Positions 43,727-52,790 of a stretch of 64,000 nucleotides of DNA are shown piece after piece (position 1 is the first letter of the stretch; the number at the start of each line of letters is the position of its first letter). The notes beneath the pieces were generated by a model. It saw nothing but the letters and a program-made list of their open reading frames with translations. It searched no databases and was not told the DNA's origin. Origin of the DNA: an uncultured Lachnospiraceae bacterium (lineage in GTDB: Bacteria; Bacillota; Clostridia; Lachnospirales; Lachnospiraceae); NCBI GenBank assembly GCA_945949045.1, contig CAMFDG010000002.1, positions 1 through 64,000 of the forward strand. Direction: 5' to 3'. The position numbers and the translations under genes are program-made.

Positions 43727-45027
43727 GTGTCTTTAAATCCTCCTCCCTGTGATGAATTGACAATAAAGGAATCCGGGTTTCTGGAAAACCGGGTCAGTCC
43801 GCTCTTCCACACCATCGGCTCATCCGCCATCAGTACAAAAGCACGAAGATCCGCTTTTCTCGGTACCGGTCCGCCCTCCTCGAGAATATCGAGATCCTGG
43901 AAATCGATGACCTCCTGGGCGATGAACCGTCTCGGTTCCTCTTTAAGCAGTGTCAGGAAATCCTCCTTCTGCTGCTTTGTCATGCTGCTGCCAAATACGA
44001 CGCCGTAGCCGCCGGCCTCTGCCACATCCTTAAGCACCAGCTTATCAAAGTTCTCCAGCACATATTTCATATCCTCCTCATAGAAGGGAAGATAGGTCGG
44101 TGCATTATTTAAAATCGGCTCTTCGTTCAGATAATATCGGATCATCTTCGGAACAAAATAGTAAATTCCCTTGTCATCCGCCACACCATTGCCCGGCGCG
44201 TTGATGATTGCCACATTTCCCTTGCGGAATACATCATAAAGATGAGGAATTCCAATCACGGACTCCGGATTGAAGTTCATGGGATCCAGATACTCATCGG
44301 AAATTCTGCGGTACACCACGCCTACCCGTTCCAGCTTTCCATCGTAGCCTTCGTAATAGAGCTTGTCATCCACCACCCGAAGCTCCGAGCCGTTCACCAG
44401 ATGGGCTCCGGTTTTCTCTGCCAGATAGGAATGCTCAAAGTAAGCGGCATTATATCTGCCCGGAGTCAGAATCACGCTGTGGCCGCCCACATTGACGTAA
44501 TCCATGGTTTTCCGAAGCAGCTTCGCGTAATTGCGGTTATCCTCCAGCCTCGTATCGTGGAAGGTCTCCGGAGAGCTTCTCCTGCAGAGTTCCCTGGCGA
44601 TCATCGGATAGGATGCTCCCGAGGGCACACGAAGATTATCCTCTAAGATATACCAGCTGCCATCCTTTCCCTTCACCAGATCAATTCCGGAAATGTGGGA
44701 GTAAATATCTTTTACCGGCGTCACTCCCTCACACTCCGCCATGTAACCGCTGGAAGCAAAGATAAAATCCTCCGGAAGAATGCCGTCCTTCACGATCTGC
44801 TTCTTGCTGTAAATGTCCTTCAAAAACAGATTCAGCGCCATCACCCTCTGCTTTAAGCCCCGCTCGAGATAATCGAACTCCTCTTTCTCGATGATCCGCG
44901 GGATCGCGTCAAACGGAAACAGCTGCTCTTTGAATGTGTTGTTCTTGTAGATGCCGAATTTCACACCGTAGCGGGCCAGAAGCTCGTTGACCGTATCGGT
45001 ATTTTTCAGCAGTTCCACTTCCTGCAT
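43708..45027 (-). CDS. Circularly permuted ATP-grasp ligase
   Basis: The 439-residue enzyme belongs to the circularly permuted ATP-grasp family, predicted COOH-NH2 ligases. Visible signatures are RIIEKEEFDYLERGLKQRVM, ALNLFLKDIYSKKQIVKDGI, YILEDNLRVPSGASYPMIAR (nucleotide/metal region), VILTPGRYNAAYFEHSYLAE, VYRRISDEYLDPMNFNPES, INAPGNGVADDKGIYYFVPK, LVLKDVAEAGGYGVVFGSSM and FIAQEVIDFQDL with LRAFVLM. It is the first gene of a five-gene operon (ATP-grasp, alpha-E, transglutaminase, two M14-like proteins). AAGGAGGG precedes the ATG. Product unknown; the family could build a short peptide or amide from an unidentified acceptor. Confidence 0.93.
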   Translation of the reverse strand: MQEVELLKNTDTVNELLARYGVKFGIYKNNTFKEQLFPFDAIPRIIEKEEFDYLERGLKQRVMALNLFLKDIYSKKQIVKDGILPEDFIFASSGYMAECEGVTPVKDIYSHISGIDLVKGKDGSWYILEDNLRVPSGASYPMIARELCRRSSPETFHDTRLEDNRNYAKLLRKTMDYVNVGGHSVILTPGRYNAAYFEHSYLAEKTGAHLVNGSELRVVDDKLYYEGYDGKLERVGVVYRRISDEYLDPMNFNPESVIGIPHLYDVFRKGNVAIINAPGNGVADDKGIYYFVPKMIRYYLNEEPILNNAPTYLPFYEEDMKYVLENFDKLVLKDVAEAGGYGVVFGSSMTKQQKEDFLTLLKEEPRRFIAQEVIDFQDLDILEEGGPVPRKADLRAFVLMADEPMVWKSGLTRFSRNPDSFIVNSSQGGGFKDTWVLSR

Positions 45028-45066
45028 ACCTATCCCTCCTTAGTTTAAGTCAAACATTTCCACATA

Positions 45067-45101
45067 GAAAAAAGGCGCTCTGCTCATCGCAGAACGCCTT
45101 C
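45067..45101 (-). terminator. Terminator after the sensor kinase gene
   Basis: Minus-strand stem AAGGCGTTCTGC / GCAGAGCGCCTT with a GATGA loop is followed by T4C. It separates the two-component genes from the ATP-grasp operon. Confidence 0.85.
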
Positions 45102-45153
45102 GTTATGTCAGCTTATTTATTTTTCTCATAATACCCCTTTTTATGACAAATTG

Positions 45154-47580
45154 TCAAGACCGATTTTTACATTCCTCAAAGCTTAAAATCACCTTAAACA
45201 GATCCCCGTCAATCTGAATGGCGAGATTCCCATCCATCAGGCTGGTAAGGCTCTGGGCGATGGAAAGCCCAAGCCCGTTTCCTTCCGTATTTCTGGAGCT
45301 GTCTCCCCGCACGAAGCGTTCCATCAGCTCGTCACTGGAGATGTTAAGCCGGGATTGGGAAATATTGCGGAAGGTCATGATCACCATACCGTGAAACTGC
45401 TCAAGACTGATATACACTCTTGTTCCCGGCATGGCGTATTTGCATATATTGCTCATGAGATTGTCAATGATCCTCCACAGATGCCTGCCATCTGCCATGA
45501 TATTTACCGGCGGATCCGGACTCTCCACCACAAACTCCAGCTGTTTTGCCGTTGCCCGGTCCTCAAACTCTCCCACCACCTGGGTCAGCATGACGGTTGC
45601 ATCACAGACCTCTAAATGCACCGGTAGATTACCGGTGGAAGCCTTGGAGGCCTCCATCAGATCCTCGATCAGTTTTTTCAGCCTTGCAGACTGGTGATCT
45701 AAAATCCCGATATATTCCTGCACCTTCGGATTCCCAATCTCCTCCTTTTTCATCAGATCCACGTAATTGATAATAGAAGTCAGCGGTGTCTTTATATCAT
45801 GGGAGACATTGGTGATCAGTTCCGTCTTAAACCGCTCACTTTTGATTTTCGCATTCACCGCCTGAGAGATGCCGGTGCCTACGTTGTTGATATTCTCTGC
45901 GTGTTTTTTCAGTTCTCCCAGCATGTGGGAGGTGTCAATGGGATGGCTGTAATCCCCGGCGGCGATGCGCCTGCCGCCCTCTCTTATCCGGTATAACTGG
46001 TGAACGATCCATAGAAGCAAGCCAAATTCTATGCATTTGAAGAAGAAAAAGCCTGCTGCCATGGTATCCCCATCATACAGGCAGCTGGCAACTCCCACTG
46101 CCTCTACAATCGTAACAGCTGCAAAAACCGCAATGGCCTTTAACAGCAAAGGGGTCTTGGCCTTCAGCATCTCTATGCCCCACCGGAATGGAGCCCACAA
46201 ATAATGAAGAATCGTATAGCGCCAGAAGTTCTTTGTCTTCACCCGCACGGCAATACTCATAGCAAATTCCAGCATTGTAAACGCGCAGACAGCCATCACC
46301 AGCAGAACCAGCCCACAGGACAGGGAAAAGCTGATCTCGCCGTTTTCAAGCACCCCGGCCACCAGACAACAGAGTAACACACATCCTGCCGAAATTGCCG
46401 TCACAGCAGCCGTCAGAACCCCGAAGGGTATCTTGTCTGCAAACCGCAGATGAATCTCATCATCCGCCTGCCGCCTGCCTGCCGCCTGCATCAGATATAC
46501 AAAGGCTGCAAGAAAAATGACGACAGCCAGTGCAAGATACCAGCCGCTGGTATGTCGGAAATAGATGAGATAACTGCTCAGTGCCTCTGCCTGCGGAAAA
46601 TAATCTCCCATGCCGTTTTTCAGGGTTAAATTTTCCTGCACCGGATCTGCCACGTCCATATAGACCTGATAGCAGTTCTGGGGGGCCGGATCCATCTCCC
46701 GATAGTGGAGCAGCACCTCCGTCTCTTTTCCCTCGTCAGATCCCACTTCCGTGATCTGGGAATCCGTCCACTCTGTCCAGATTACCTGATCTTCCGGAAC
46801 TGCATCAACCATCCGAATCTGCAGGGCGCAGTCATTGGGCTGGTCCGAAAAACCAGCCCCCAGATTGCCGTCAACCTGTAAAAATCCCTCTTCTTTTGCC
46901 CATTGATTCTCTACCGTATCCTTCGATAATATTCTGTCCTCCGAGCTCACATAGCAGGTCTTTCCTTCTTCCTCCTTTAGGAAATAGTAATCCCCTTCAT
47001 AATTGGTGTAATGATCGATAAACTGAATCTGGGATACCGGAAAATAATCGTGTACATTACTTTTCCAGTAAAACAAGCCGCTCTGTCTGTCATAGACAAT
47101 ACTTACGATGTACGCCATGTCGCTGTCCGGCTCATTTTCCCGCAGATGTCTGCTGACAAGTACATTCCAGAAATCATCCCTTCCGCAGCCATAGATATCC
47201 ATGCGCGGATTCAGTTCCTCGGAATAAAGACAGTGATCCTTATCCACCGACGTATCGTTGCTATAGACTGTCTTTTTTTCCTTCACCACCGTATAGCGGA
47301 TATTTCCTCCATCCAGCAGGTCCCATACCGGTGCCTCCTGCTTTTCTGCCGACCAGCTTTCTGACAGGCCGCTTCCCTGATACAGTTCCGCTGTATAGCC
47401 CTGCAGTAATCTCCGGTTGATGGCATCCTCCAGGGCCTTCGGCTGCTTTCCGAATTCTTCCCCCACGCCAAACAAAATGGTAAAAAAACCGCAAATCAAA
47501 ATTGCGATTGTACTGACCGCCGCAATGACCGCTGCCAGAACTTTCGCCCAGGTCTGCCTTATCAGTTTATTTTTTTTCAT
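45154..47580 (-). CDS. Sensor histidine kinase
   Basis: The protein has about 808 residues: an N-terminal transmembrane helix (VLAAVIAAVSTIAILICGFF), a large extracytoplasmic region of some 320 residues, then several transmembrane helices near residues 360-560 and a HisKA/HATPase core. The H-box is NVSHDIKTPLTSIINYVDLM, the N-box is IIDNLMSNICKYAMPG, and the G-box is DSSRNTEGNGLGLSIAQSL. The start at 47580 (MKKNKLIRQ) follows AAGGAGAG; an in-frame ATG at 47607 lies before that site. The response regulator gene is upstream but separated by about 350 bp of hairpin-rich DNA. Signal unknown. Confidence 0.93.
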   Translation of the reverse strand: MKKNKLIRQTWAKVLAAVIAAVSTIAILICGFFTILFGVGEEFGKQPKALEDAINRRLLQGYTAELYQGSGLSESWSAEKQEAPVWDLLDGGNIRYTVVKEKKTVYSNDTSVDKDHCLYSEELNPRMDIYGCGRDDFWNVLVSRHLRENEPDSDMAYIVSIVYDRQSGLFYWKSNVHDYFPVSQIQFIDHYTNYEGDYYFLKEEEGKTCYVSSEDRILSKDTVENQWAKEEGFLQVDGNLGAGFSDQPNDCALQIRMVDAVPEDQVIWTEWTDSQITEVGSDEGKETEVLLHYREMDPAPQNCYQVYMDVADPVQENLTLKNGMGDYFPQAEALSSYLIYFRHTSGWYLALAVVIFLAAFVYLMQAAGRRQADDEIHLRFADKIPFGVLTAAVTAISAGCVLLCCLVAGVLENGEISFSLSCGLVLLVMAVCAFTMLEFAMSIAVRVKTKNFWRYTILHYLWAPFRWGIEMLKAKTPLLLKAIAVFAAVTIVEAVGVASCLYDGDTMAAGFFFFKCIEFGLLLWIVHQLYRIREGGRRIAAGDYSHPIDTSHMLGELKKHAENINNVGTGISQAVNAKIKSERFKTELITNVSHDIKTPLTSIINYVDLMKKEEIGNPKVQEYIGILDHQSARLKKLIEDLMEASKASTGNLPVHLEVCDATVMLTQVVGEFEDRATAKQLEFVVESPDPPVNIMADGRHLWRIIDNLMSNICKYAMPGTRVYISLEQFHGMVIMTFRNISQSRLNISSDELMERFVRGDSSRNTEGNGLGLSIAQSLTSLMDGNLAIQIDGDLFKVILSFEECKNRS

Positions 47581-47703
47581 CTGCTCTCCTTTTTGTCCCT
47601 CGCCCATAAACTATCAGATACCCTTGCGGATTGGTTTTCCTTTTCCGATCAGCTTCCCTTTTACAATCAACTTTCCATAACTTCCACCTGATTTTAAAGT
47701 CAA

Positions 47704-47855
47704 TGGGCATATGCCATATTTTCTTTCTCTTCACGCCCAATTTAACCTGTTTAACCCCTTGTTTTACTGCCGTTTTCTGGGCATGGGCATGATCTTTTTT
47801 GCTCACAGTGCCCAAAAGCCAATATTTTATGGGCTATTTTCCTTCAAATTGGGCA
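47704..47855. repeat. Short array of TGGGCA/CGCCCA-type palindromes
   Basis: Units at 47704-47739 (TGGGCATATG...TTCACGCCCA) and 47778-47814 (TGGGCATGGGC...CAGTGCCCA) are followed by a partial third unit at about 47829-47855. Spacing is about 74 bp. It resembles the 72-bp arrays but is weaker. It fills the response-regulator/kinase gap (47581-47929), where nothing else was recognised. Confidence 0.6.
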
Positions 47856-47929
47856 TTAGACTTTAATTATCACTTCCGACGCCTGTGGTACATCTTTGAT
47901 GTATCACCTCCTGCATGTCAGGCCTCCTT

Positions 47930-48622
47930 TCAGGAGTCCTGACACATTTTATACCCGCGGCCCCAGACAACCTGCAGATATCTGGGTTCGGCAGGGTTAT
48001 ACTCCAGTTTTTCACGCAGATGGCGGATATGTACTGCGACAGTGTTTTCGATGCCGTAGGGGCTGTCCTTCCAGACTGCCTCGTAGATTTGATTCGGTGA
48101 AAATACTTCGCCCGGATGTTCCATCAAAAGCTTTAAAATCTCATACTCGGTCTTCGTCAGACTGACAGGATCTCCGTCCAGGGTGACCGTCTTGGATTTG
48201 TCATCCAATTCAATTCCTCCGGCACGAAGCTTCGCCTGGGAGGTCTGGCCGCTGCCCAGCTGCATATAACGCCTGAGCTGGGATTTCACTCTCGCCTGCA
48301 GTTCCACCGGATTAAAGGGCTTCGTCACGTAATCATCGGCCCCGACGTTAAGTCCCAATACCTTATCGGTATCCTCGCTCTTGGCTGTCAGAAGGATTAC
48401 CGGCACATTGGAAATTTCACGGATCTTCACCATGGTCTCGATACCGTCCATCTCCGGCATCATCACATCTAAAAGCACCAGATGGATTTCCTCGCTTTCC
48501 ATGTCCTTCAGAGCCTCCTTCCCATTGTATGCCTTATAGACGTTGTACCCATCGCTCTTTAGATAAATCTCCAAAGCATTCACAATATCCTTTTCATCAT
48601 CACAAACTAAAACATTATACAT
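47930..48622 (-). CDS. OmpR-family response regulator
   Basis: The protein has 230 residues. The receiver domain has NVLVCDDEKDIVNALEIYL (acidic pocket), phosphoacceptor Asp in LVLLDVMMPEMDG, Thr in VILLTAKSEDTDK and Lys in DDYVTKPFNPVEL. The winged-helix output domain has SLTKTEYEILKLLMEHPGEV and GIENTVAVHIRHLREKL. I use the ATG at 48622, spaced from GAGGTGG; an in-frame ATG at 48646 is upstream of that site. The ribosome site lies in the right arm of a long hairpin (48623-48678). It pairs functionally with the downstream kinase. Confidence 0.95.
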   Translation of the reverse strand: MYNVLVCDDEKDIVNALEIYLKSDGYNVYKAYNGKEALKDMESEEIHLVLLDVMMPEMDGIETMVKIREISNVPVILLTAKSEDTDKVLGLNVGADDYVTKPFNPVELQARVKSQLRRYMQLGSGQTSQAKLRAGGIELDDKSKTVTLDGDPVSLTKTEYEILKLLMEHPGEVFSPNQIYEAVWKDSPYGIENTVAVHIRHLREKLEYNPAEPRYLQVVWGRGYKMCQDS

Positions 48623-48678
48623 AAAAAACCGCCACCTCGTATTCATGATTAATCATAAATACATTGTAGCGGTTTTTT
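48623..48678 (-). promoter_or_regulatory. Hairpin covering the response-regulator ribosome site
   Basis: Minus-strand AAAAAACCGCTA pairs with TGGCGGTTTTTT, and an inner ATGATTAATCAT palindrome extends the stem. The 3' arm contains the GAGGTGG ribosome site and ends at the start codon, so folding would block translation and could also end transcription. The arms equal those of 5515-5604, including the same mismatch. Confidence 0.55.
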
Positions 48679-48718
48679 TATGAATTTCCAATGAGGAAAC
48701 CTCTTAAGATTTGATTAA

Positions 48719-48752
48719 GAAAAAAGAGGCCCGATCCTCATGGACCAGGCCT
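48719..48752 (-). terminator. Terminator after the 225-residue protein gene
   Basis: Minus-strand stem AGGCCTGGTCC / GGATCGGGCCT with two mismatches and an ATGA loop is followed by CTTTTTTC. Confidence 0.8.
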
Positions 48753-48780
48753 TTACTCATGATATATTACTCCCTCGCAT

Positions 48781-49458
48781 TTACGATTCTGTCTGTACGG
48801 CATTCTGCTGACTCTGGTTTTCCTTTGCCTTTGCTGCAAAATACTCTTCAAACTTCTTATTCGCAGCATCCAGTGTCTTCTGGCTGATATCCGGAAGATC
48901 CCTGCCCCATGCTTTGGTGGCCAGCTTAAAGCCCTTCTCCATGGCAGCCTGCATCTCCTTCATCTTATCCACATCATCTCCCGCCAGTGCACTGGCAAAA
49001 TCAAACAGACGCTCTGAAGTCTGCTTCACACCATAATATCCATCCTCAGAGATATCCTGCTGTGCCTGCAGCTTCGTCTGTGCATCTACCGTGTAATCTC
49101 CCTTTGCAAGGAATTGCCACAGATCGTTGGCGTTGGCGTAGGTGGTAGCCTGCTGCCCCATCATTTTCTGGACAATACTTACCAGCTGCTGCTTACGGGA
49201 TTCCTGATCTGCCTGAAGCTGCTTTACCAGCGCGGCCCGATCCTCTTCGCTCATCTTATTGATGGAATAGGTTGCCTTCCCGGTATCCGCTGAAGCCTCT
49301 GACTTCTCGTAAACAACACCTTCCTCGTTTGTCTTCTCCGTAGCAGTTTCCTTTGTCTTTTCATTGGTGTCTGTTCCTGTACTCCGGGTTTGCGGCGTAT
49401 TGTACGCTGCGTAAACCTCTGCCTGGGATCCCGCCGTATTTACTGCATTTACGCTCAT
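48781..49458 (-). CDS. Conserved protein of unknown function
   Basis: The 225-residue protein is hydrophilic and has no signal peptide. The N-terminal 70 residues are Thr/Glu/Lys-rich and probably disordered. A helical part follows: KMSEEDRAALVKQLQADQES then RKQQLVSIVQKMMGQQ and ANDLWQFLAKGDYTV. The end is AISEDGYYGVKQTSERLFDF-like: DISEDGYYGVKQTSERLFDF, ALAGDDVDKMKEMQAAMEKG and RDLPDISQKTLDAANKKFEE. The end pattern resembles DUF5610-like C-termini found in several phyla. Function unknown. The 10-bp sequence ATGAGCGTAA is duplicated at the start, so an out-of-frame ATG touches the AAGGAGG site and the true ATG lies 10 bp further. Confidence 0.75.
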   Translation of the reverse strand: MSVNAVNTAGSQAEVYAAYNTPQTRSTGTDTNEKTKETATEKTNEEGVVYEKSEASADTGKATYSINKMSEEDRAALVKQLQADQESRKQQLVSIVQKMMGQQATTYANANDLWQFLAKGDYTVDAQTKLQAQQDISEDGYYGVKQTSERLFDFASALAGDDVDKMKEMQAAMEKGFKLATKAWGRDLPDISQKTLDAANKKFEEYFAAKAKENQSQQNAVQTES

Positions 49459-49588
49459 TTACGCTCATCCTCCTTGAACTTATCCCGTGGAATCAAATCC
49501 TTTTGTATCCACTGCTATACTCTACTACTATAGGCTATATCGGACATCTCTTCCTGTTTCTTAATACCTTATTTTGAAAAATACTACT

Positions 49589-50803
49589 TTATAATGATTT
49601 AATACGCTCCAGAGCCTTCACAGTGTTCTCGTAATTGCCAAAAGCAGTCAGACGGAAATATCCCTCTCCGCTTGGTCCAAAGCCGGAGCCCGGAGTTCCA
49701 ACCACATTGGCCTTCTCCAACAGATAGTCGAAAAATTCCCAGGAAGTCATATGATCCGGTGTCTTCAACCAGATATACGGAGCATTGACACCTCCGAATA
49801 CAGTGTAACCGGCATCCTTAAGCCCTTCCTTAATGGTCTTAGCATTTCTCATGTAGTACGCAACCTGCTCCTTCAGCTGCGCCTTGCCCTCCTCCGAGTA
49901 TACGGCCTCTCCGGCGCGCTGTACGATATACGGAGCACCGTTAAACTTGGTGCCGTGACGTCTTGCCCACATGGCATTTAAAGACACATCCCCGCACTTT
50001 AAATCCTTCGGAACAACGGTAAAACCAAGACGAACTCCGGTAAAGCCGGCATTCTTGGAAAAACTGCGAAGCTCGATGGCACAGGTTCTTGCCCCTTCGC
50101 ACTCATAAATGGAATGTGCTACATTATCCTCGCTGATATATGCCTCATAGGCTGCATCATAAATGATCACAGCGCCCACACGGTTGGCGTAATCGACCCA
50201 GCTCTGAAGCTGATCCTTCGTAAGGGTGGTTCCGGTAGGATTGTTCGGCAGACACAGATAGATCATATCCGGTGTCTCCTTCGGGAACTCCGGAACAAAA
50301 TTGTTCTCCGCTGTACATGGCATGTAGATTACATTACTCCAGGTTTCCGTTTCTTTATCATAAGTACCGGTTCTTCCTGCCATGACATTGGAATCTACAT
50401 AAACCGGATAAACCGGGTCACAGACGGCGATACGATTACTCTCGGCAAAAATTTCCTGAATATTTCCGGAGTCACTCTTGGCTCCGTCAGAGATAAATAC
50501 CTCATCGATCTCCACCTGACAGCCTCTTTTTTTATAATCGTTGTCAACGATCGCTTTTCTCAGAAATTCATATCCGAGATCCGGCGCATAGCCACGGAAG
50601 GTTTCTGCATGTCCCATTTCCTCTACCGACTTGTGGAGTGCATCAATAATGGCCGGCGCCAGCGGCTGGGTAACATCGCCGATTCCCAGACGAATAATAT
50701 TCTTATCCGGGTTTGCCTGCTGAAACGCATTTACCTTCTTTGCAATGGTGCTGAACAGATAGCTGCCCGGCAGCTTCTGATAATTCTCGTTAACCTGAAA
50801 CAT
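49589..50803 (-). CDS. dapL: LL-diaminopimelate aminotransferase
   Basis: The enzyme converts tetrahydrodipicolinate directly to LL-diaminopimelate, using glutamate as amino donor, in lysine and peptidoglycan synthesis. The 404-residue fold-type I PLP protein has [90 protein letters not shown] and the PLP lysine in [20 protein letters not shown]. These are specific to DapL rather than general aspartate aminotransferases. The start at 50803 follows AGAGAGGAA. It follows hisA, glnA and the ANTAR regulator on the same strand, about 90 bp from the latter. Confidence 0.95.
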   Translation of the reverse strand: MFQVNENYQKLPGSYLFSTIAKKVNAFQQANPDKNIIRLGIGDVTQPLAPAIIDALHKSVEEMGHAETFRGYAPDLGYEFLRKAIVDNDYKKRGCQVEIDEVFISDGAKSDSGNIQEIFAESNRIAVCDPVYPVYVDSNVMAGRTGTYDKETETWSNVIYMPCTAENNFVPEFPKETPDMIYLCLPNNPTGTTLTKDQLQSWVDYANRVGAVIIYDAAYEAYISEDNVAHSIYECEGARTCAIELRSFSKNAGFTGVRLGFTVVPKDLKCGDVSLNAMWARRHGTKFNGAPYIVQRAGEAVYSEEGKAQLKEQVAYYMRNAKTIKEGLKDAGYTVFGGVNAPYIWLKTPDHMTSWEFFDYLLEKANVVGTPGSGFGPSGEGYFRLTAFGNYENTVKALERIKSL

Positions 50804-50891
50804 GATTATTCCTCTCTTTCCTATATTAATACCATCAATTCCTATGTCACACTTTACCATTTTCTTTCTGCTATGTAAAGTCTTCTAATTT

Positions 50892-51443
50892 CTATAAATC
50901 TTCCATAAGGCTTAAGATCATCTGTGAGACCTCCACCAGCCCGGTTCCATTGTCCATGCTTCTCTTCTGGATATAGCGGTGTGCCTCCTCCTCGGTAAAA
51001 CCATTTCTCTCCATCAAAACGGCCTTCGCCTTCGCAATCAGCTGCTGATCCTCTTTGGATCGAAGCTTTGGCATCTGGCGCATCTTCTTCCTTCTGCGCC
51101 GGATATCCCCCTCCATCATCTCCAATGTCTGTAAAAGCTCGTGGACCTTCAAAGGCATGGTCAGGCTCACCAGGTTGTCCACCTCCCTCTCCTGAATGGA
51201 GGAAGGGGAAGCAATGAGAAGCATCTGAACGCCCTGGGGAAGATATTCGTGTAATTCCGTATATACCATATCCACAAAACGGCTTCCACAGATCAGAATT
51301 CCGCTGTCCAGATCACTGATGCTGGAAAGAGCCTGTGCGCCGGTGGTGCAGACAGCCTGTACACTGTAGCCACTTTGTGCCAGTATTTTCTTTATGTTTA
51401 GTGCTACCTGTTGCTTGGAAAACGCGACTACTATGCTGCTCAA
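50892..51443 (-). CDS. ANTAR-domain RNA-binding regulator
   Basis: The 183-residue protein has a receiver-like N-terminal half (SIVVAFSKQQVALNIKKILA). At the phosphoacceptor position it reads GILICGSRFVDM, with no Asp. A coiled linker leads to a C-terminal ANTAR domain (QLIAKAKAVLMERNGFTEEE then AHRYIQKRSMDNGTGLVEVS). ANTAR proteins bind twin-hexaloop RNA hairpins and prevent termination, often in nitrogen-metabolism genes. The start is TTG 51443 with AGGAGA upstream. It follows glnA by 15 bp, so it likely works on glutamine/nitrogen genes. Without the Asp it may respond to a ligand or be constitutive. Confidence 0.9.
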   Translation of the reverse strand: MSSIVVAFSKQQVALNIKKILAQSGYSVQAVCTTGAQALSSISDLDSGILICGSRFVDMVYTELHEYLPQGVQMLLIASPSSIQEREVDNLVSLTMPLKVHELLQTLEMMEGDIRRRRKKMRQMPKLRSKEDQQLIAKAKAVLMERNGFTEEEAHRYIQKRSMDNGTGLVEVSQMILSLMEDL

Positions 51444-51458
51444 CGAGGTTATCTCCTG

Positions 51459-52790
51459 TTAAATCTTATACAAATATTCTTCCACTTCCCAGTCTGTTAC
51501 CTGTGTGCGATACTGCATCCACTCCGCCTCCTTGGCTTCCACGTACTTTTCGGTAACGTGCTGCCCCAGAACCTCCTGGACAAAAGTATCCTTTTTCAAT
51601 TCCTCCACTGCCTCGTGGAGATCGGCCGGAAGTGACTCGATATTCATCTGTCTCTTCTGCTCGCTGCTCAATTCAAAAATATTTTCGCGGATTTCCGCCG
51701 GCGGCTCAATCTGATTCTTGATTCCGTCAATTCCAGCAGCGAGGCATAAAGCAAGGGCCAGATATGGATTTGCTGCCGGATCCGGATTCCGAAGTTCCAC
51801 CCGGGTTCCTTCTCCTCTGGATGCTGGAATTCGAATCAGCGGACTGCGGTTCGTTGCCGACCACGCAATATAACATGGAGCCTCATAGCCGGGAACCAGT
51901 CGCTTATAGGAATTCACCAGAGGATTCATGATCACGGAGACACCCTTCATATGTTTCATCAGACCTCCGATGAAATATCTCGCCTCTTTACTCAGACCCA
52001 GCTCATCCTTCGGATCATCAAAAATATTATGTCCATCCTTGGACAGGGACATATTGATATGCATGCCGGACCCGTTCACCCCATATTTGGGTTTCGGCAT
52101 AAAGCTTGCAAAAAGGCCATGTCTCTTTGCAATGGTTTTGACCGAAAGCTTAAAGGTCATGATATTGTCTGCTGTCACAAGAGCTTCATCATATTTAAAA
52201 TCAATTTCATGCTGTGCCGGAGCCACCTCATGATGGGAGGCTTCGATTTCAAAGCCCATGTCCTCCAGAGTCAACACCATATCTCTTCTGGCATTTTCCC
52301 CCAGATCCACCGGTCCAAGGTCAAAATAGCCCGCCTTTTCATGGGTGATCGTAGTCGGCTGTCCATTCTCATCCTGATGGAACAGGAAAAATTCACACTC
52401 CGGTCCCACGTTGAAGGTATAACCCAGCTCCTCTGCCTTCTTGATCTGCTGCTTTAAAATGTAGCGGGGATCTCCCTCAAAAGGTGTTCCGTCGGCACAG
52501 TAAACATCACAAATGATCCGGGCCACCTTCCCCTGCTGTGGTCTCCACGGAAAAACGGAAAAGGTATCCAGATCCGGATGCAGATACATATCCGATTCCT
52601 CGATCCTTACAAACCCCTCGATGGAGGATCCGTCAAACATACACTTGTTGTCCAGCGCCTTCTCCAGCTGGCTGGATGTGATTGCTACGTTTTTCAGTGT
52701 TCCGAAAATGTCCGTAAACTGCAGGCGGATAAACTCCACATCTTCTTCCTCCACCATGCGAAAAATATCTTCCTTCGTATACTTGCTCAT
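51459..52790 (-). CDS. glnA: Glutamine synthetase, type I
   Basis: The 443-residue enzyme makes glutamine from glutamate, ammonia and ATP. Motifs are [105 protein letters not shown] and [20 protein letters not shown]. It is the short alpha subtype typical of Firmicutes; I see no adenylylation tyrosine loop. GGAGG precedes the ATG at 52790, whose ATGA overlaps the hisA stop. The operon order is hisA-glnA-ANTAR regulator-dapL. No GlnR box or ANTAR hairpin was recognised in front of hisA. Confidence 0.97.
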   Translation of the reverse strand: MSKYTKEDIFRMVEEEDVEFIRLQFTDIFGTLKNVAITSSQLEKALDNKCMFDGSSIEGFVRIEESDMYLHPDLDTFSVFPWRPQQGKVARIICDVYCADGTPFEGDPRYILKQQIKKAEELGYTFNVGPECEFFLFHQDENGQPTTITHEKAGYFDLGPVDLGENARRDMVLTLEDMGFEIEASHHEVAPAQHEIDFKYDEALVTADNIMTFKLSVKTIAKRHGLFASFMPKPKYGVNGSGMHINMSLSKDGHNIFDDPKDELGLSKEARYFIGGLMKHMKGVSVIMNPLVNSYKRLVPGYEAPCYIAWSATNRSPLIRIPASRGEGTRVELRNPDPAANPYLALALCLAAGIDGIKNQIEPPAEIRENIFELSSEQKRQMNIESLPADLHEAVEELKKDTFVQEVLGQHVTEKYVEAKEAEWMQYRTQVTDWEVEEYLYKI

